Below, piece after piece: positions 36,001 to 43,511 of a stretch of 64,000 nt of DNA. The stretch is from positions 1 through 64,000 of the forward strand of contig JBAXTZ010000011.1 in NCBI GenBank assembly GCA_037129925.1, given 5' to 3'. Source of the stretch: JBAXTZ01 sp037129925 (GTDB taxonomy: Bacteria; Bacillota; Negativicutes; JBAXTZ01). The notes below the pieces were generated by a model. That model did no database searches, was not told the origin of the DNA, and saw only the letters and a program-made list of their open reading frames with translations. Position 1 is the first letter of the stretch. Every line of letters begins with the position of its first letter. A program made the translations under genes and the position numbers.

Positions 36001-36156
36001 ATCGGCTTCGGCGAGTCGGCAGAATTTCGTCAGGCGATGGGTATCTCGATTATCGGCGGTCTGATAACTTCGACAATCCTGACCTTGGTGCTGGTGCCGA
36101 TAGTGTACATCAAGCTCGATGCCTTATCGCAAAAACTGCTCGGCAAGAAATCGTAG
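33061..36156 (+). CDS. RND multidrug efflux pump (AcrB/HAE-1 family)
   Basis: A 1031-residue inner-membrane proton-driven transporter with the usual 12-TM, two-loop layout. It has the N-terminal FINRPVFTTMLVLLLVVFG, periplasmic porter domains, the TM4 proton-relay pair Asp399-Asp400 in GILIDDAIVVIEN and the TM10 Lys931 in GLVTKNAILLIDFANQ, all intact. The pump expels hydrophobic or drug-like compounds through an adaptor and a TolC-type channel, which supports a second membrane. Substrates cannot be inferred. It is convergent with the alpha-glucosidase gene across a bidirectional terminator. Confidence 0.96.
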   Translation: MIKTFINRPVFTTMLVLLLVVFGIYSYPKLGVDTMPNVEIPVVLVQVTYQGAGSEEMENLIAKPLENQVSAISGIKSIKSVSSEGLAMIIVEFDLGVDVKFAENDVREKVALARKRLPDQADEPVISRYDPNSQPILYYALSSETMSLGELNRFGEDYIKDQLQRLSGVADVQIRGGQNREIHVYINTDKLELYKIPLSKITAALDGMNVNVPGGSVKEKGTRINIRTTGRFKSVDDIRDIVISSADNSIINLGDVADVVDGWEEPTYRAENEKRPCIILQVQKQSGSNTVAVSDVVNAAMKKIEQTEFRKGMKLTTLIDSTKYVRDSVHDVWVSIIWGGLLAILVTFAFLGSIRATIISAIAIPTSLIATFFLMNSMGFTLNNMSLMGLSLAVGILIDDAIVVIENIHRHIENGEQPQLAALNGTNQIALAVLATTFSLLAVFVPVGTMTGVVGQFFREFGLTIAFAVAFSLFVAFSLTPMLSAYWLTAHDPNEKTNFIMRGLKVFLRWFEQAFELTREFYLDSLRLALKHSKKVIVVAILILLASFVLFKYVGFEFMPKNDSSMFRVKIEAPAGTSLEQTTKYAQPLVDEIMKLPELETTGLMIQNESQGTIMVKLKSRTDRPKVLVNGTKKVRSQFEIMDSLRDNFTKNPNLKTTMLISSSAGGGDARPVQIGIRGPELNKLDEFSQKLMEELRKVPGTTDISSSSGLPEPEIIIHPKPWRMSELGLDNAKIGAFVNGAFIGLKTVNNYNVGDNEFTIRIQLDPLKRLSPDQISNLKIPAGNGQFVTLGEIADIKISSGPTQINREDKERQITVYSDVAGVTPDVIMTKAEEIIKSMNLPAEYWYKFVGQTDTQKEAFGGIVQALALAIVLIYMVLAAQFESFVHPLTIMVSLPFSLIGVIIALLASGITFNLMSMIGIIMLMGLVTKNAILLIDFANQRRADGVSITEAAIEAGSTRLRPILMTTLAMIFGMIPTAIGFGESAEFRQAMGISIIGGLITSTILTLVLVPIVYIKLDALSQKLLGKKS

Positions 36157-36166
36157 TATTCAACAC

Positions 36167-36194
36167 GTTCGGGCAATTCACGAATTGCCCGAAC
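36167..36194. repeat. GC-rich hairpin repeat
   Basis: A palindrome with 13-bp arms, GTTCGGGCAATTC and GAATTGCCCGAAC, lies just after the RND gene. It is related by eye to 15401-15431. It is followed immediately by a separate terminator hairpin. Confidence 0.7.
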
Positions 36195-36240
36195 AAAAAA
36201 AGTAGCGACCGGAGCTAGTTCCCGGCCGCTACTTTTTTTA
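36195..36240. terminator. Bidirectional terminator between RND pump and alpha-glucosidase
   Basis: An A7 run, a stem (AGTAGCG-CCGG paired with CCGG-CGCTACT) and a T7 run give an intrinsic terminator readable in both directions. It sits between the convergent genes, with the last bases overlapping the alpha-glucosidase stop codon. Confidence 0.85.
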
Positions 36241-37866
36241 TTCGATTATTTTTTTCACAATCAGCGCTTCATAGGGACGCATAACCCCGTGACGTATTTT
36301 CCCGTAATTGCCGAGTAGCTCGCCCCAGCCCAAACAGCCTTCCGGCATGGTAACTTCATCCGCCGAAGTGTTTAAAGCCACCCGAATGCATTCAGCGCCA
36401 TTGAACCGCTCAAAGGAGTATAACCGCGCGTCCCGGCAGTCGATTTCGCGATAATCGCCATAGACCAGTAGCGGAACAAGCGCTTTGCGTAACGCGATTA
36501 ACTGTTGGTAATAGCGAAATATCGAGTCAGCGCCAGCCCGGTCGGCGTGAACATTGACAGTTTGATAATTGGGATTGACTGCCAACCACGGCCGCACTGC
36601 CGAAAATCCACCATTAATGTCCGCGTTCCACTGCATCGGCGTGCGGGCATTATCTCGGGCGCTGTGGCGCAATTCATCAAAAGCCCTTTCCTGTTCAGCC
36701 GGACTGTTGGATGACGCAATAATTTCATGGTACTTGTGCTTCATCCAGATATCGTCATAATCATCAATCGACGGGAACTGCACGTTGGTCATCCCGATTT
36801 CCTCGCCTTGATAAATATACGGCATTCCCGGCAGCATATGAATGAGCGTAGCCAACATTTTCGCAGCCGGCACCCGATATTCACCGTCGTTGGCGTATTT
36901 TGATACTTGGCGCGGAACATCGTGATTGGACAGATATTGCGAATTCCAAGCCTTACCATAGAACGCCCGTTGCCATTTGTTTTGAATTTCCTTGAATTTA
37001 TTCCAGTCCACTACCGGCATTTCCTGCGTACACTCAAAATGAAACAGCGTATTCAATTCGTTACGCTCAAATCCCGCGAACATCACTCCATGTTTGGGAT
37101 CGGTCCACGGACATTCGCCGACAGTCACAATATCGTATTTCGACAACACCTCGCGGTTCATTTCCTGAAGATACTCATGCAATCCGGGATTGTTCGACAT
37201 ATAATCGAGCAATTCCGGCTGCTCGGCATTGGGGAACCCGTCCTTTTTTGCCAGCATATTGATAACGTCCATCCGAAAACCGTTCACGCCCTTATCCAGC
37301 CAAAACCGCATCATCGCGTAAATTGCCTGGCGCAATTCCGGGTTTTTCCAATTCAAATCCGGCTGCTCGATGGCAAAGGAGTGAAAATAATACTGTCCGG
37401 TCAATTCATCGTATTCCCATGCCGACGGCGCAAAATAAGCCTGGTAATTGTTCGGTGGCTGCCCGTCAACTGGGTCACGCCAAATATACCAGTCGCGTTT
37501 AGGATTGTCTCTGCCTGACCGCGACTCTTTGAACCATTGATGTTGGTCGGAGGTATGATTAACCACCAAATCCATAATCAATTTTAAGCCGCGCTTATGA
37601 GTCTCGGCTAGTAGTTCATCAAAATCGTCCATTGTTCCGGCTTTGGGCATAATCGCGCAATAATCGGCAATATCATAACCATTGTCCTTATCTGGCGATA
37701 CAAAGCAGGGGTTGAGCCAGATAATATCGGCTCCCAATTCCTTGATATAGTCGAGTTTGGCAGTCAGTCCGCGCAAGTCGCCGATACCGTCAGCGTTGCT
37801 GTCAAAATAACTGCGCCAGTAGCACTGATAAACTACCGCTTCTTTCCACCATTTACGATTATTCAC
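36238..37866 (-). CDS. GH13 alpha-glucosidase/oligo-1,6-glucosidase
   Basis: A 542-residue cytoplasmic glycoside hydrolase of family 13, oligo-1,6-glucosidase/trehalose-6-phosphate hydrolase type. The N-terminal WWKEAVVYQCYWRSYFDSNADGIGDL, the region II nucleophile Asp200 in GFRMDVI, the acid/base Glu251 in TVGECPW and Asp316 in SNHDVPR are all present. It hydrolyses terminal alpha-glucosides; preference for alpha-1,6 or alpha-1,4 bonds, or for phosphorylated substrates, is not readable. It overlaps the PTS EIIC gene by 8 bp, so it probably processes an imported sugar. Confidence 0.92.
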   Translation of the reverse strand: MNNRKWWKEAVVYQCYWRSYFDSNADGIGDLRGLTAKLDYIKELGADIIWLNPCFVSPDKDNGYDIADYCAIMPKAGTMDDFDELLAETHKRGLKLIMDLVVNHTSDQHQWFKESRSGRDNPKRDWYIWRDPVDGQPPNNYQAYFAPSAWEYDELTGQYYFHSFAIEQPDLNWKNPELRQAIYAMMRFWLDKGVNGFRMDVINMLAKKDGFPNAEQPELLDYMSNNPGLHEYLQEMNREVLSKYDIVTVGECPWTDPKHGVMFAGFERNELNTLFHFECTQEMPVVDWNKFKEIQNKWQRAFYGKAWNSQYLSNHDVPRQVSKYANDGEYRVPAAKMLATLIHMLPGMPYIYQGEEIGMTNVQFPSIDDYDDIWMKHKYHEIIASSNSPAEQERAFDELRHSARDNARTPMQWNADINGGFSAVRPWLAVNPNYQTVNVHADRAGADSIFRYYQQLIALRKALVPLLVYGDYREIDCRDARLYSFERFNGAECIRVALNTSADEVTMPEGCLGWGELLGNYGKIRHGVMRPYEALIVKKIIE

Positions 37867-39130
37867 CGCCCATTTCCTCCGCTAACATTTTTTTGTCCCA
37901 AAGTTTGAAGAACGGAAAATAGATAAAGGCTGATACCGCGATACCCACCGCCTGCATAAACAAGCCGCTGATATTACCGGTTGTCAAATAACCGCTGATC
38001 AGCACCGGTGTCGTCCAGGGAATGGCAATACCATTTAGTTTGGCGACAAACCCCATACTCATCGCGAGATAGGTCAGCAAACAGATGACCAGCGGTGACA
38101 AGATAAAGGGAATTATCATCACCGGATTTAATATTATCGGCATACCAAAGATTAACGGTTCATTGATATTAAACAAGCCCGGCCAGATGGCAATTTTTCC
38201 CAGACTTTTCAATTGCGTACTTTTGGCAAAAAACAACATCATCACCGCTAGTGACAGCGTTGCGCCCGAACCACCGAGTTGGATGAAATTGTCGATGAAT
38301 TGTTTGGTAACGATATTCGGCAAATCCAAGCCGGCCTGAAACGCCATCCGATTGGCATCCATCAGACCGTACCAAGTCGGGTCCATTATCGGGTTGACTA
38401 CCGAATTGCCGTGCACACCTAACGACCAGAATAAACAACTGGTGAACGTCGTAAGCAACACACCGGGTAGCGAATTGCCGGCAATTGCCAGCGGTTTACC
38501 GAGAAACTGAGTGATAAAATCAAACACAGTTTGATAGCTGGTGTTTTCAAACAGCACCCGGATTAACAAAAACACAATTATTGCCGCACCCGCCGGAATC
38601 ATCGATGCAAACGGCTTGGCAACTGCCGGTGGCACACCATCAGGCATTTTTATTGTCCAGCCCTTTTGCGAAAAATAGCGGAAAATTTCGGTTGCGACTA
38701 TGGCCGTTATCATCGCTGTAAACAGTCCGGGGCTGCCGTACCATTTAACCGCTAACAAGCCGTCCTTAATAGGAATGAGCAACATAAAACAAGTCAGTGA
38801 AATCGCCATCGCCGATATGCCATCGGTTTTGTAAGACTCGGCCAAGCGATAAGCAATAACCGCGCAGGCAACAACCGCCATCAGACCAAAGGTCACATCG
38901 ACCGGATAGAATAAATATTTATTCCAGGCCGCGCCAAACAGCCCGGTCATAAAGTTGCCAAAACTGGCTACCGGGAAACAAGCAATCATCAAGAATACCG
39001 ACCCGATGATTATAAACGGAATAGTCGCCAACACCCCGTCGCGAATAGCCTTGATATGCCGCTGTGACCCAACCCGTCCGGCCAGCGGCACGAAATGCCG
39101 CTCCAAAAAGTCAATAATTTTGTTCTCCAT
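37859..39130 (-). CDS. PTS cellobiose/lactose-family EIIC permease
   Basis: A 423-residue membrane permease of the PTS Lac/Cel (CelB-like) family, with about 10 TM segments, an N-terminal helix (ENKIIDFLERHFVPLAGRV) and the central NINEPLIFGMPIILNP motif typical of the sugar site. It imports and, with EIIB/EIIA, phosphorylates beta- or di-glucosides. No EIIA or EIIB gene is adjacent, so those partners must be encoded elsewhere. Genes on both sides are glycosidases (GH1 upstream, GH13 downstream). Confidence 0.92.
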   Translation of the reverse strand: MENKIIDFLERHFVPLAGRVGSQRHIKAIRDGVLATIPFIIIGSVFLMIACFPVASFGNFMTGLFGAAWNKYLFYPVDVTFGLMAVVACAVIAYRLAESYKTDGISAMAISLTCFMLLIPIKDGLLAVKWYGSPGLFTAMITAIVATEIFRYFSQKGWTIKMPDGVPPAVAKPFASMIPAGAAIIVFLLIRVLFENTSYQTVFDFITQFLGKPLAIAGNSLPGVLLTTFTSCLFWSLGVHGNSVVNPIMDPTWYGLMDANRMAFQAGLDLPNIVTKQFIDNFIQLGGSGATLSLAVMMLFFAKSTQLKSLGKIAIWPGLFNINEPLIFGMPIILNPVMIIPFILSPLVICLLTYLAMSMGFVAKLNGIAIPWTTPVLISGYLTTGNISGLFMQAVGIAVSAFIYFPFFKLWDKKMLAEEMGGE

Positions 39131-39152
39131 AATAAATCTCTCTCCTCCAATT

Positions 39153-39252
39153 TCAGTTGTAAGTTTTCGGTTCTCAGTTCTCAGTGCTCACCTTTCACCT
39201 ATACTTTTAACCTCTACCATTTCATCTTTCAGATTTCAGCTTTCAGATTTAA
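39153..39252. repeat. Degenerate heptanucleotide repeat tract
   Basis: About 14 imperfect 7-bp units, on the minus strand of the type TCTGAAA, GCTGAAA, GGTTAAA and CTGAGAA, fill most of the 131-bp gap between the GH1 and EIIC genes. GGTTAAA and GTGAAAG units are shared with the tract inside the glycosyltransferase gene at 42727. Confidence 0.75.
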
Positions 39253-39261
39253 ATACCCCAT

Positions 39262-40641
39262 CTAAAACCCGTTATTCGCCTCCAATTCTCCAAACCAATA
39301 GCCGCTATTTTTAATCGTCCGTTTCAGATTGTTCTCATGATCAACCTGGACTAAACCGTAGACATTGCGATAACCGTTGCACCATGACCAGCAATCCAGA
39401 AAGGTCCACAGATGATAGCCAAACACCGGCACTCCCTCGGCTATTGCCTTATGAACAAATTTTAGGTGGTCCTTGATAAAATCAATCCGAGCGTCATCGA
39501 CAATTTTTCCTTGTTTTATCAGTGTCCGCTCAGTCTCTGTCCGGTAGGCGACACCGTTTTCCGAAATCAGAACTGGTAATTCCCGATGGTTCTTTTTCAG
39601 TTTCATTAACAAATCATAAATGCCTTCTGGATAAACCTCCCAGCCCCTGTCGGATATTCGCGCTCTGGGTAGAAACTCGAACTTAAAACCCGCCTTGGAA
39701 TTGAGAATTTCCGCCAAGGTGCCGCTTTGGGCGCGGGTGCGGAGAGGATGATAGTAATTTACGCCGAGAAAATCAACAACGTTTTCCGCAATCAACTGTA
39801 AATCAAACTCGTCCATAGTCGGCAGCACTCCGAGCGCGCTAATTTCCTGCACCAACTCCGGGTGATAATGACCATCGACTACCGGACACAAAAAACTATC
39901 CGAGAAAAACAATTCGGCAACTCTTGCGGCAGCGACATCTTCCGGTTTATCAGTCAGCGGATAGACCGGCGACATATTAAGGACGATACCGATCTGCCCG
40001 TCCAAATTCAGCGCCCGATATTCGCGCACCGCCAACACGTGCGACATCAGGATATTATGCGCCACTTGGACGGCGCGTTTGAAATCGCTCACTTCCGGCA
40101 GATTGGTTGCCAGCATATAGCAGTTGAGCGGCGCGATAATCGGTTCGTTGTGGGTAATCCAAAACTTAACCCGGTCACCAAACAACTCGAAACAAGCGCT
40201 TGCGTAACTGGCAAAGGCATCCACCACCACGCGGTTCTCCCAGCCGCCGATTTTTAGCAGCTCATAAGGCATATCAAAGTGATAAAGATTGACAAATGGC
40301 TCGATGCCATTGGCAATCAATTCATTGATAACATTGTTATAGAATTCAACACCTTTGATATTGATGTCGCCGTTGCCGTTCGGAAACAACCGCGTCCAGG
40401 CAATCGACAGCCGATAGGAATTTTGCCCGCAGGCTTTCATCAGTTGGATATCTTCACGATAGCGGTGATAAAAATCGCAGGCAATCTTCGGATTGCCTTG
40501 GTGCCAGAACTTTTCCGGGTCAGCTTCCGTCCAATAGTCCCAGACCGACATTCCTTTACCATCGAGACTGGCCGCGCCCTCGGTTTGCGGAGCCGATGCC
40601 GCGCTCCCCCAAAAAAAGCCTTCAGGAAATTGATACTTCAT
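39262..40641 (-). CDS. GH1 family beta-glucosidase/6-phospho-beta-glucosidase
   Basis: A 459-residue family 1 glycoside hydrolase. N-terminal FPEGFFWGSAASAPQTEGA, acid/base Glu166 in THNEP and nucleophile Glu361 in ISENG are present. The residues that separate phospho- from non-phospho-enzymes are mixed. In DCWSWCNGY a Ser replaces the Glu of ordinary beta-glucosidases, which favours a 6-phospho substrate, but the full S-x6-K-x-Y phosphate motif is not conserved (Asn at the Lys position). Co-transcription with a PTS permease favours a phosphorylated substrate. Confidence 0.93.
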   Translation of the reverse strand: MKYQFPEGFFWGSAASAPQTEGAASLDGKGMSVWDYWTEADPEKFWHQGNPKIACDFYHRYREDIQLMKACGQNSYRLSIAWTRLFPNGNGDINIKGVEFYNNVINELIANGIEPFVNLYHFDMPYELLKIGGWENRVVVDAFASYASACFELFGDRVKFWITHNEPIIAPLNCYMLATNLPEVSDFKRAVQVAHNILMSHVLAVREYRALNLDGQIGIVLNMSPVYPLTDKPEDVAAARVAELFFSDSFLCPVVDGHYHPELVQEISALGVLPTMDEFDLQLIAENVVDFLGVNYYHPLRTRAQSGTLAEILNSKAGFKFEFLPRARISDRGWEVYPEGIYDLLMKLKKNHRELPVLISENGVAYRTETERTLIKQGKIVDDARIDFIKDHLKFVHKAIAEGVPVFGYHLWTFLDCWSWCNGYRNVYGLVQVDHENNLKRTIKNSGYWFGELEANNGF

Positions 40642-40657
40642 TATTAACCTCCAATTT

Positions 40658-41668
40658 TTATCTCGGCACCGCCGAAGTTATCACATAACTGCGATCGACC
40701 GGCTGATCCATTTTCCAGTGCAAATCAGTTGCAGATGTTTCATTAATATTACCATTAGAATACAATAGCGCCGGACAGAACACGTCGACCAAATTATATG
40801 AAGCCACATAATAATTACTGTCGTCGTCCAATCCATAGCTTCTGCCAATTTCGATACGAATTTTTGGCGTTACCTGGATTCGCAATAACGCGCAGACACC
40901 GTTATTTGCCAATACGTTTTCAGCCTGCGGGCTATAGGAATAGTATTCACCGGCAATACTCAACCACGGCGCGTGCAACCAACCGAAGTCGTATTGCACG
41001 CCGATATCAATACCGTTGGCAACGTCACCGCCGCCGGTTGCCAGATAGGTATTGGCCTTAAATTCAAAATTACTGACAAAGTATTCCAAACCAAACCCAA
41101 ACCGATTGCCTTTACCAATAACAATATCGAGATTTTTATTTTTACCGCCAAAGCGAAAATCGTCGATAAGATATGCGCCAAATATCGCTTGGCTGTCTTC
41201 GGTTAGTTTTCTGACCCCGAAACCGGCAGAAAGCGTACTGTCATAGGACAAGAAGTCAAACTGGCTGTAGTAGAGCAGGTTTTCCTGCAACTGTATCGGG
41301 TAGAGATAATTGAACTGCCAGCAGGCATCGGAAAAATTACCGTTGTAGTTGTGAAATTGAGCGCCGTCAATCGAAACCCGGGCGCGTTTCAACCACCAGG
41401 ACTTTTGATTGACATACTCGTCAAGATAGTATTTTCCAAGCGCAACTCCGGCGCCGCCTACAGTCTGAGATGTGGAACCCGGGCCACTATCTGTAGGCGG
41501 CAATGGCGCCACAACAATCGGGTTGGTCTTTTTGAGTTGTTCGGTAAAGGCTGCCAAATCGACGTTTTCTTGGTCCGGCACCGCAACACTAATTGCTTTT
41601 GCATAGCCGGGAAAACAATTTAGCCCGAGTATCAAGCCTATTAAGAGCATTAAAGTCCGTCGGATCAT
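40658..41668 (-). CDS. Passenger-less inverse-autotransporter-like outer-membrane barrel
   Basis: A 336-residue exported protein with a signal peptide (about 1-25, cleavage after GYAKA) and a short Pro/Ser-rich region. It continues with a beta-barrel resembling the intimin/invasin translocator (GAGVALGKYYLDEYVNQKSWW; GFGVRKLTEDSQAIFGAYLIDDF; RFGFGLEYFVSNFEFKANTYL). No Ig-like passenger or linker follows; the protein ends about where the barrel does. It may be a stand-alone pore or a remnant. The start overlaps the MetH-activation gene stop (ATGA). Confidence 0.72.
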   Translation of the reverse strand: MIRRTLMLLIGLILGLNCFPGYAKAISVAVPDQENVDLAAFTEQLKKTNPIVVAPLPPTDSGPGSTSQTVGGAGVALGKYYLDEYVNQKSWWLKRARVSIDGAQFHNYNGNFSDACWQFNYLYPIQLQENLLYYSQFDFLSYDSTLSAGFGVRKLTEDSQAIFGAYLIDDFRFGGKNKNLDIVIGKGNRFGFGLEYFVSNFEFKANTYLATGGGDVANGIDIGVQYDFGWLHAPWLSIAGEYYSYSPQAENVLANNGVCALLRIQVTPKIRIEIGRSYGLDDDSNYYVASYNLVDVFCPALLYSNGNINETSATDLHWKMDQPVDRSYVITSAVPR

Positions 41669-42351
41669 AGGTTGTTTTTTCTGTTACGAAATAAGCACTT
41701 ATCCTGCTGCTCACAAGTCTGGCAGGCATAGCCTTTTTTCAACTTAACGCCGATTCCGATAAAACCGCTGATAGATTTTAACGGTCTCATCATCGCCGAA
41801 CTTGACAGCACAATACCACAAGGGGCGCTGCCCAATAGTCTGAATAAATCGTGCTGAGCGCTGACATTCCAGTGACAATACCCGGGGCTAAAGCGATTAC
41901 TGATCGTTTTCCCGGTTAACTCTACTGTATGTTCTATTTGCTGTTGCAAGATTTCGGCTAGCCGTTCGGCGGCAAGCGAGCCGATACAATCGACAATAAA
42001 GCCCTGCATCAATTCGCCGCTATCCGTCAAACGTGCCGACTCTTGTTCTAACCGTTCGCCAATAGTGCAGACAAAAAACGCCGCTTCCTGCAATCCGGCA
42101 ACTTGAGCGGCAATATTATTGCCGATTGCAAAATTGGCGTCAGCGCAGCATAATTCGTCATTAACAATTTGCGCTGGCAGAATTTTTACAACCACCTGCG
42201 GCTCAATAAGACTACGATATTTAAGCCAGATGCTCTCAATTTCACTGCTAATGCGCTCAGGAACGCGATCCCGCGGATAGCCGCTACCTTCGGCAATATC
42301 CAGTACGGTAATATTCAAATCTTCCCAATTAAACTTATATTTGTTAGCCAT
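41665..42351 (-). CDS. Stand-alone MetH-type B12-reactivation domain protein
   Basis: A 228-residue protein matching the activation (AdoMet-binding) domain of cobalamin-dependent methionine synthase, encoded on its own. The key stretch NRFSPGYCHWNVSAQHDLFRLLG corresponds to the RxSPGY AdoMet-binding region. The C-terminus has a Cys cluster (CQTCEQQDKC) that could bind metal. Such free-standing proteins are thought to help reductive methylation of corrinoid enzymes. It overlaps the GT9 gene by one base and the barrel gene by 4 bp, an odd envelope-gene setting. A possible client is the corrinoid protein at 2287-2937 or a MetH elsewhere. Confidence 0.82.
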   Translation of the reverse strand: MANKYKFNWEDLNITVLDIAEGSGYPRDRVPERISSEIESIWLKYRSLIEPQVVVKILPAQIVNDELCCADANFAIGNNIAAQVAGLQEAAFFVCTIGERLEQESARLTDSGELMQGFIVDCIGSLAAERLAEILQQQIEHTVELTGKTISNRFSPGYCHWNVSAQHDLFRLLGSAPCGIVLSSSAMMRPLKSISGFIGIGVKLKKGYACQTCEQQDKCLFRNRKNNL

Positions 42352-43511
42352 TATTGCTCCACCACCGTTGCTGCAAAGGCGCCGGTTTTTAGCGGCATTC
42401 CGGAGTTGACTTGGGTGAGCAGTTCGTTCAGCTCGCTATAAGCAACAGCCGCGGTAATATTATACATACATTGCAGCGTTCCAAGCGGACACTCCCACTT
42501 GCGGCAGGGGTGACACTTGAGCGCTGACTTCAATACCACTGAGTAATTGTTGTAGGGTGCAAATCCCGGCACCGGCGATGGTCCATAAAACGACAGCGTC
42601 GGCACCGCCTGCGACACCGCAATATGTAACGGCCCGCTATCGTTAGTAACCAAAGCGACACATTTCTTTAAACAAGCTCCGAGCTCCATAAGTGACAGCT
42701 CGCCAGTGAAAACCGCTACTTTTAAAGCTCCACTCCACCGTTCACTACCCGCCTTTTCACTACTGCAACCTTTCACCTTTAACCTTTCACTATTCACCTT
42801 CCCCGCAACCAGCGCCACACACTGCTCCACCAACTCCCGTTCCGGTTTGCTGCCAAAGAAAGCTATTCCATAACCGTCAGCTAACAGTTTGACCGCCAGT
42901 TCGGCGAAATATTCTACCGGCCAACGTTTGGTCGGCCAGCTGGCGCCGATGTTCAGCGCGATAACTTTTTCCGGCGGATTGTTTTTCCACTTGGTTTGCC
43001 AGCGCAGTTCGGCAATCGCCGCTTCTTTAGCGCCAATGGCAAACTCTAACCCGCTATCCACGATTAATTCGTTGTCGATAAAAAGTTTTTCCCGCAGAAT
43101 ATCGTAATGGGATTCAACGATATGTTTATGCAAACAACGATTATCCTGAAACATATCCATCAGCGGCGCAAAATAACGATTGGCATAGCCGATGCGCAAC
43201 TTTGCGCCCGAACCGACAGCAATCATCGACGAGCGCTCGTTATAGTGCAAATTAATAACCAAGTCGAAATGTTTCTTGCGAATAAATTTGATGAATTGCA
43301 ACTGCTGGAGCAGAGTGCGATGGTCGCGTTTTTTGTCGAGCGCGATAAATTCGTCAATACAGGGATTGAGCCGCACCACATCACCCCAGCGGGCATCGGC
43401 CAGCAACGAAATCTGATCATCAGGCCAGAGGTTGCGAAGCGCCCGCAAAAACGGCGTTGTCAACAACAAATCCCCAAGCGGCATCAGATTTATTACCAGA
43501 ATTTTTCTCAT
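42351..43511 (-). CDS. GT9 heptosyltransferase-like glycosyltransferase
   Basis: A 386-residue family 9 glycosyltransferase (ADP-heptose:LPS heptosyltransferase type). It has VINLMPLGDLLLTTPFLRALR at the N-terminus, INLHYNERS, the ALNIGASWPTKRWP sugar-nucleotide segment and VTNDSGPLHIAVSQAVPTLSFYGPSP. The activity points to LPS core synthesis. Residues about 238-262 (between LVAGK and VAVFTGEL) look like an insertion encoded by heptanucleotide repeats, read in frame. The start overlaps the deacetylase stop (ATGA). Whether the insertion is tolerated depends on its surface position, which I infer from its place in a loop between domains. Confidence 0.9.
   Translation of the reverse strand: MRKILVINLMPLGDLLLTTPFLRALRNLWPDDQISLLADARWGDVVRLNPCIDEFIALDKKRDHRTLLQQLQFIKFIRKKHFDLVINLHYNERSSMIAVGSGAKLRIGYANRYFAPLMDMFQDNRCLHKHIVESHYDILREKLFIDNELIVDSGLEFAIGAKEAAIAELRWQTKWKNNPPEKVIALNIGASWPTKRWPVEYFAELAVKLLADGYGIAFFGSKPERELVEQCVALVAGKVNSERLKVKGCSSEKAGSERWSGALKVAVFTGELSLMELGACLKKCVALVTNDSGPLHIAVSQAVPTLSFYGPSPVPGFAPYNNYSVVLKSALKCHPCRKWECPLGTLQCMYNITAAVAYSELNELLTQVNSGMPLKTGAFAATVVEQ
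42727..42798. repeat. Heptanucleotide repeat tract inside a coding sequence
   Basis: On the minus strand five consecutive 7-bp units (GGTGAAT, AGTGAAA, GGTTAAA, GGTGAAA, GGTTGCA) begin the tract, which then degenerates over about five further units. It lies within the GT9 gene and is translated as a Ser/Glu/Lys/Gly-rich loop of about 24 residues without breaking the frame. Similar units occur in the non-coding tract at 39153-39252. Confidence 0.82.
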
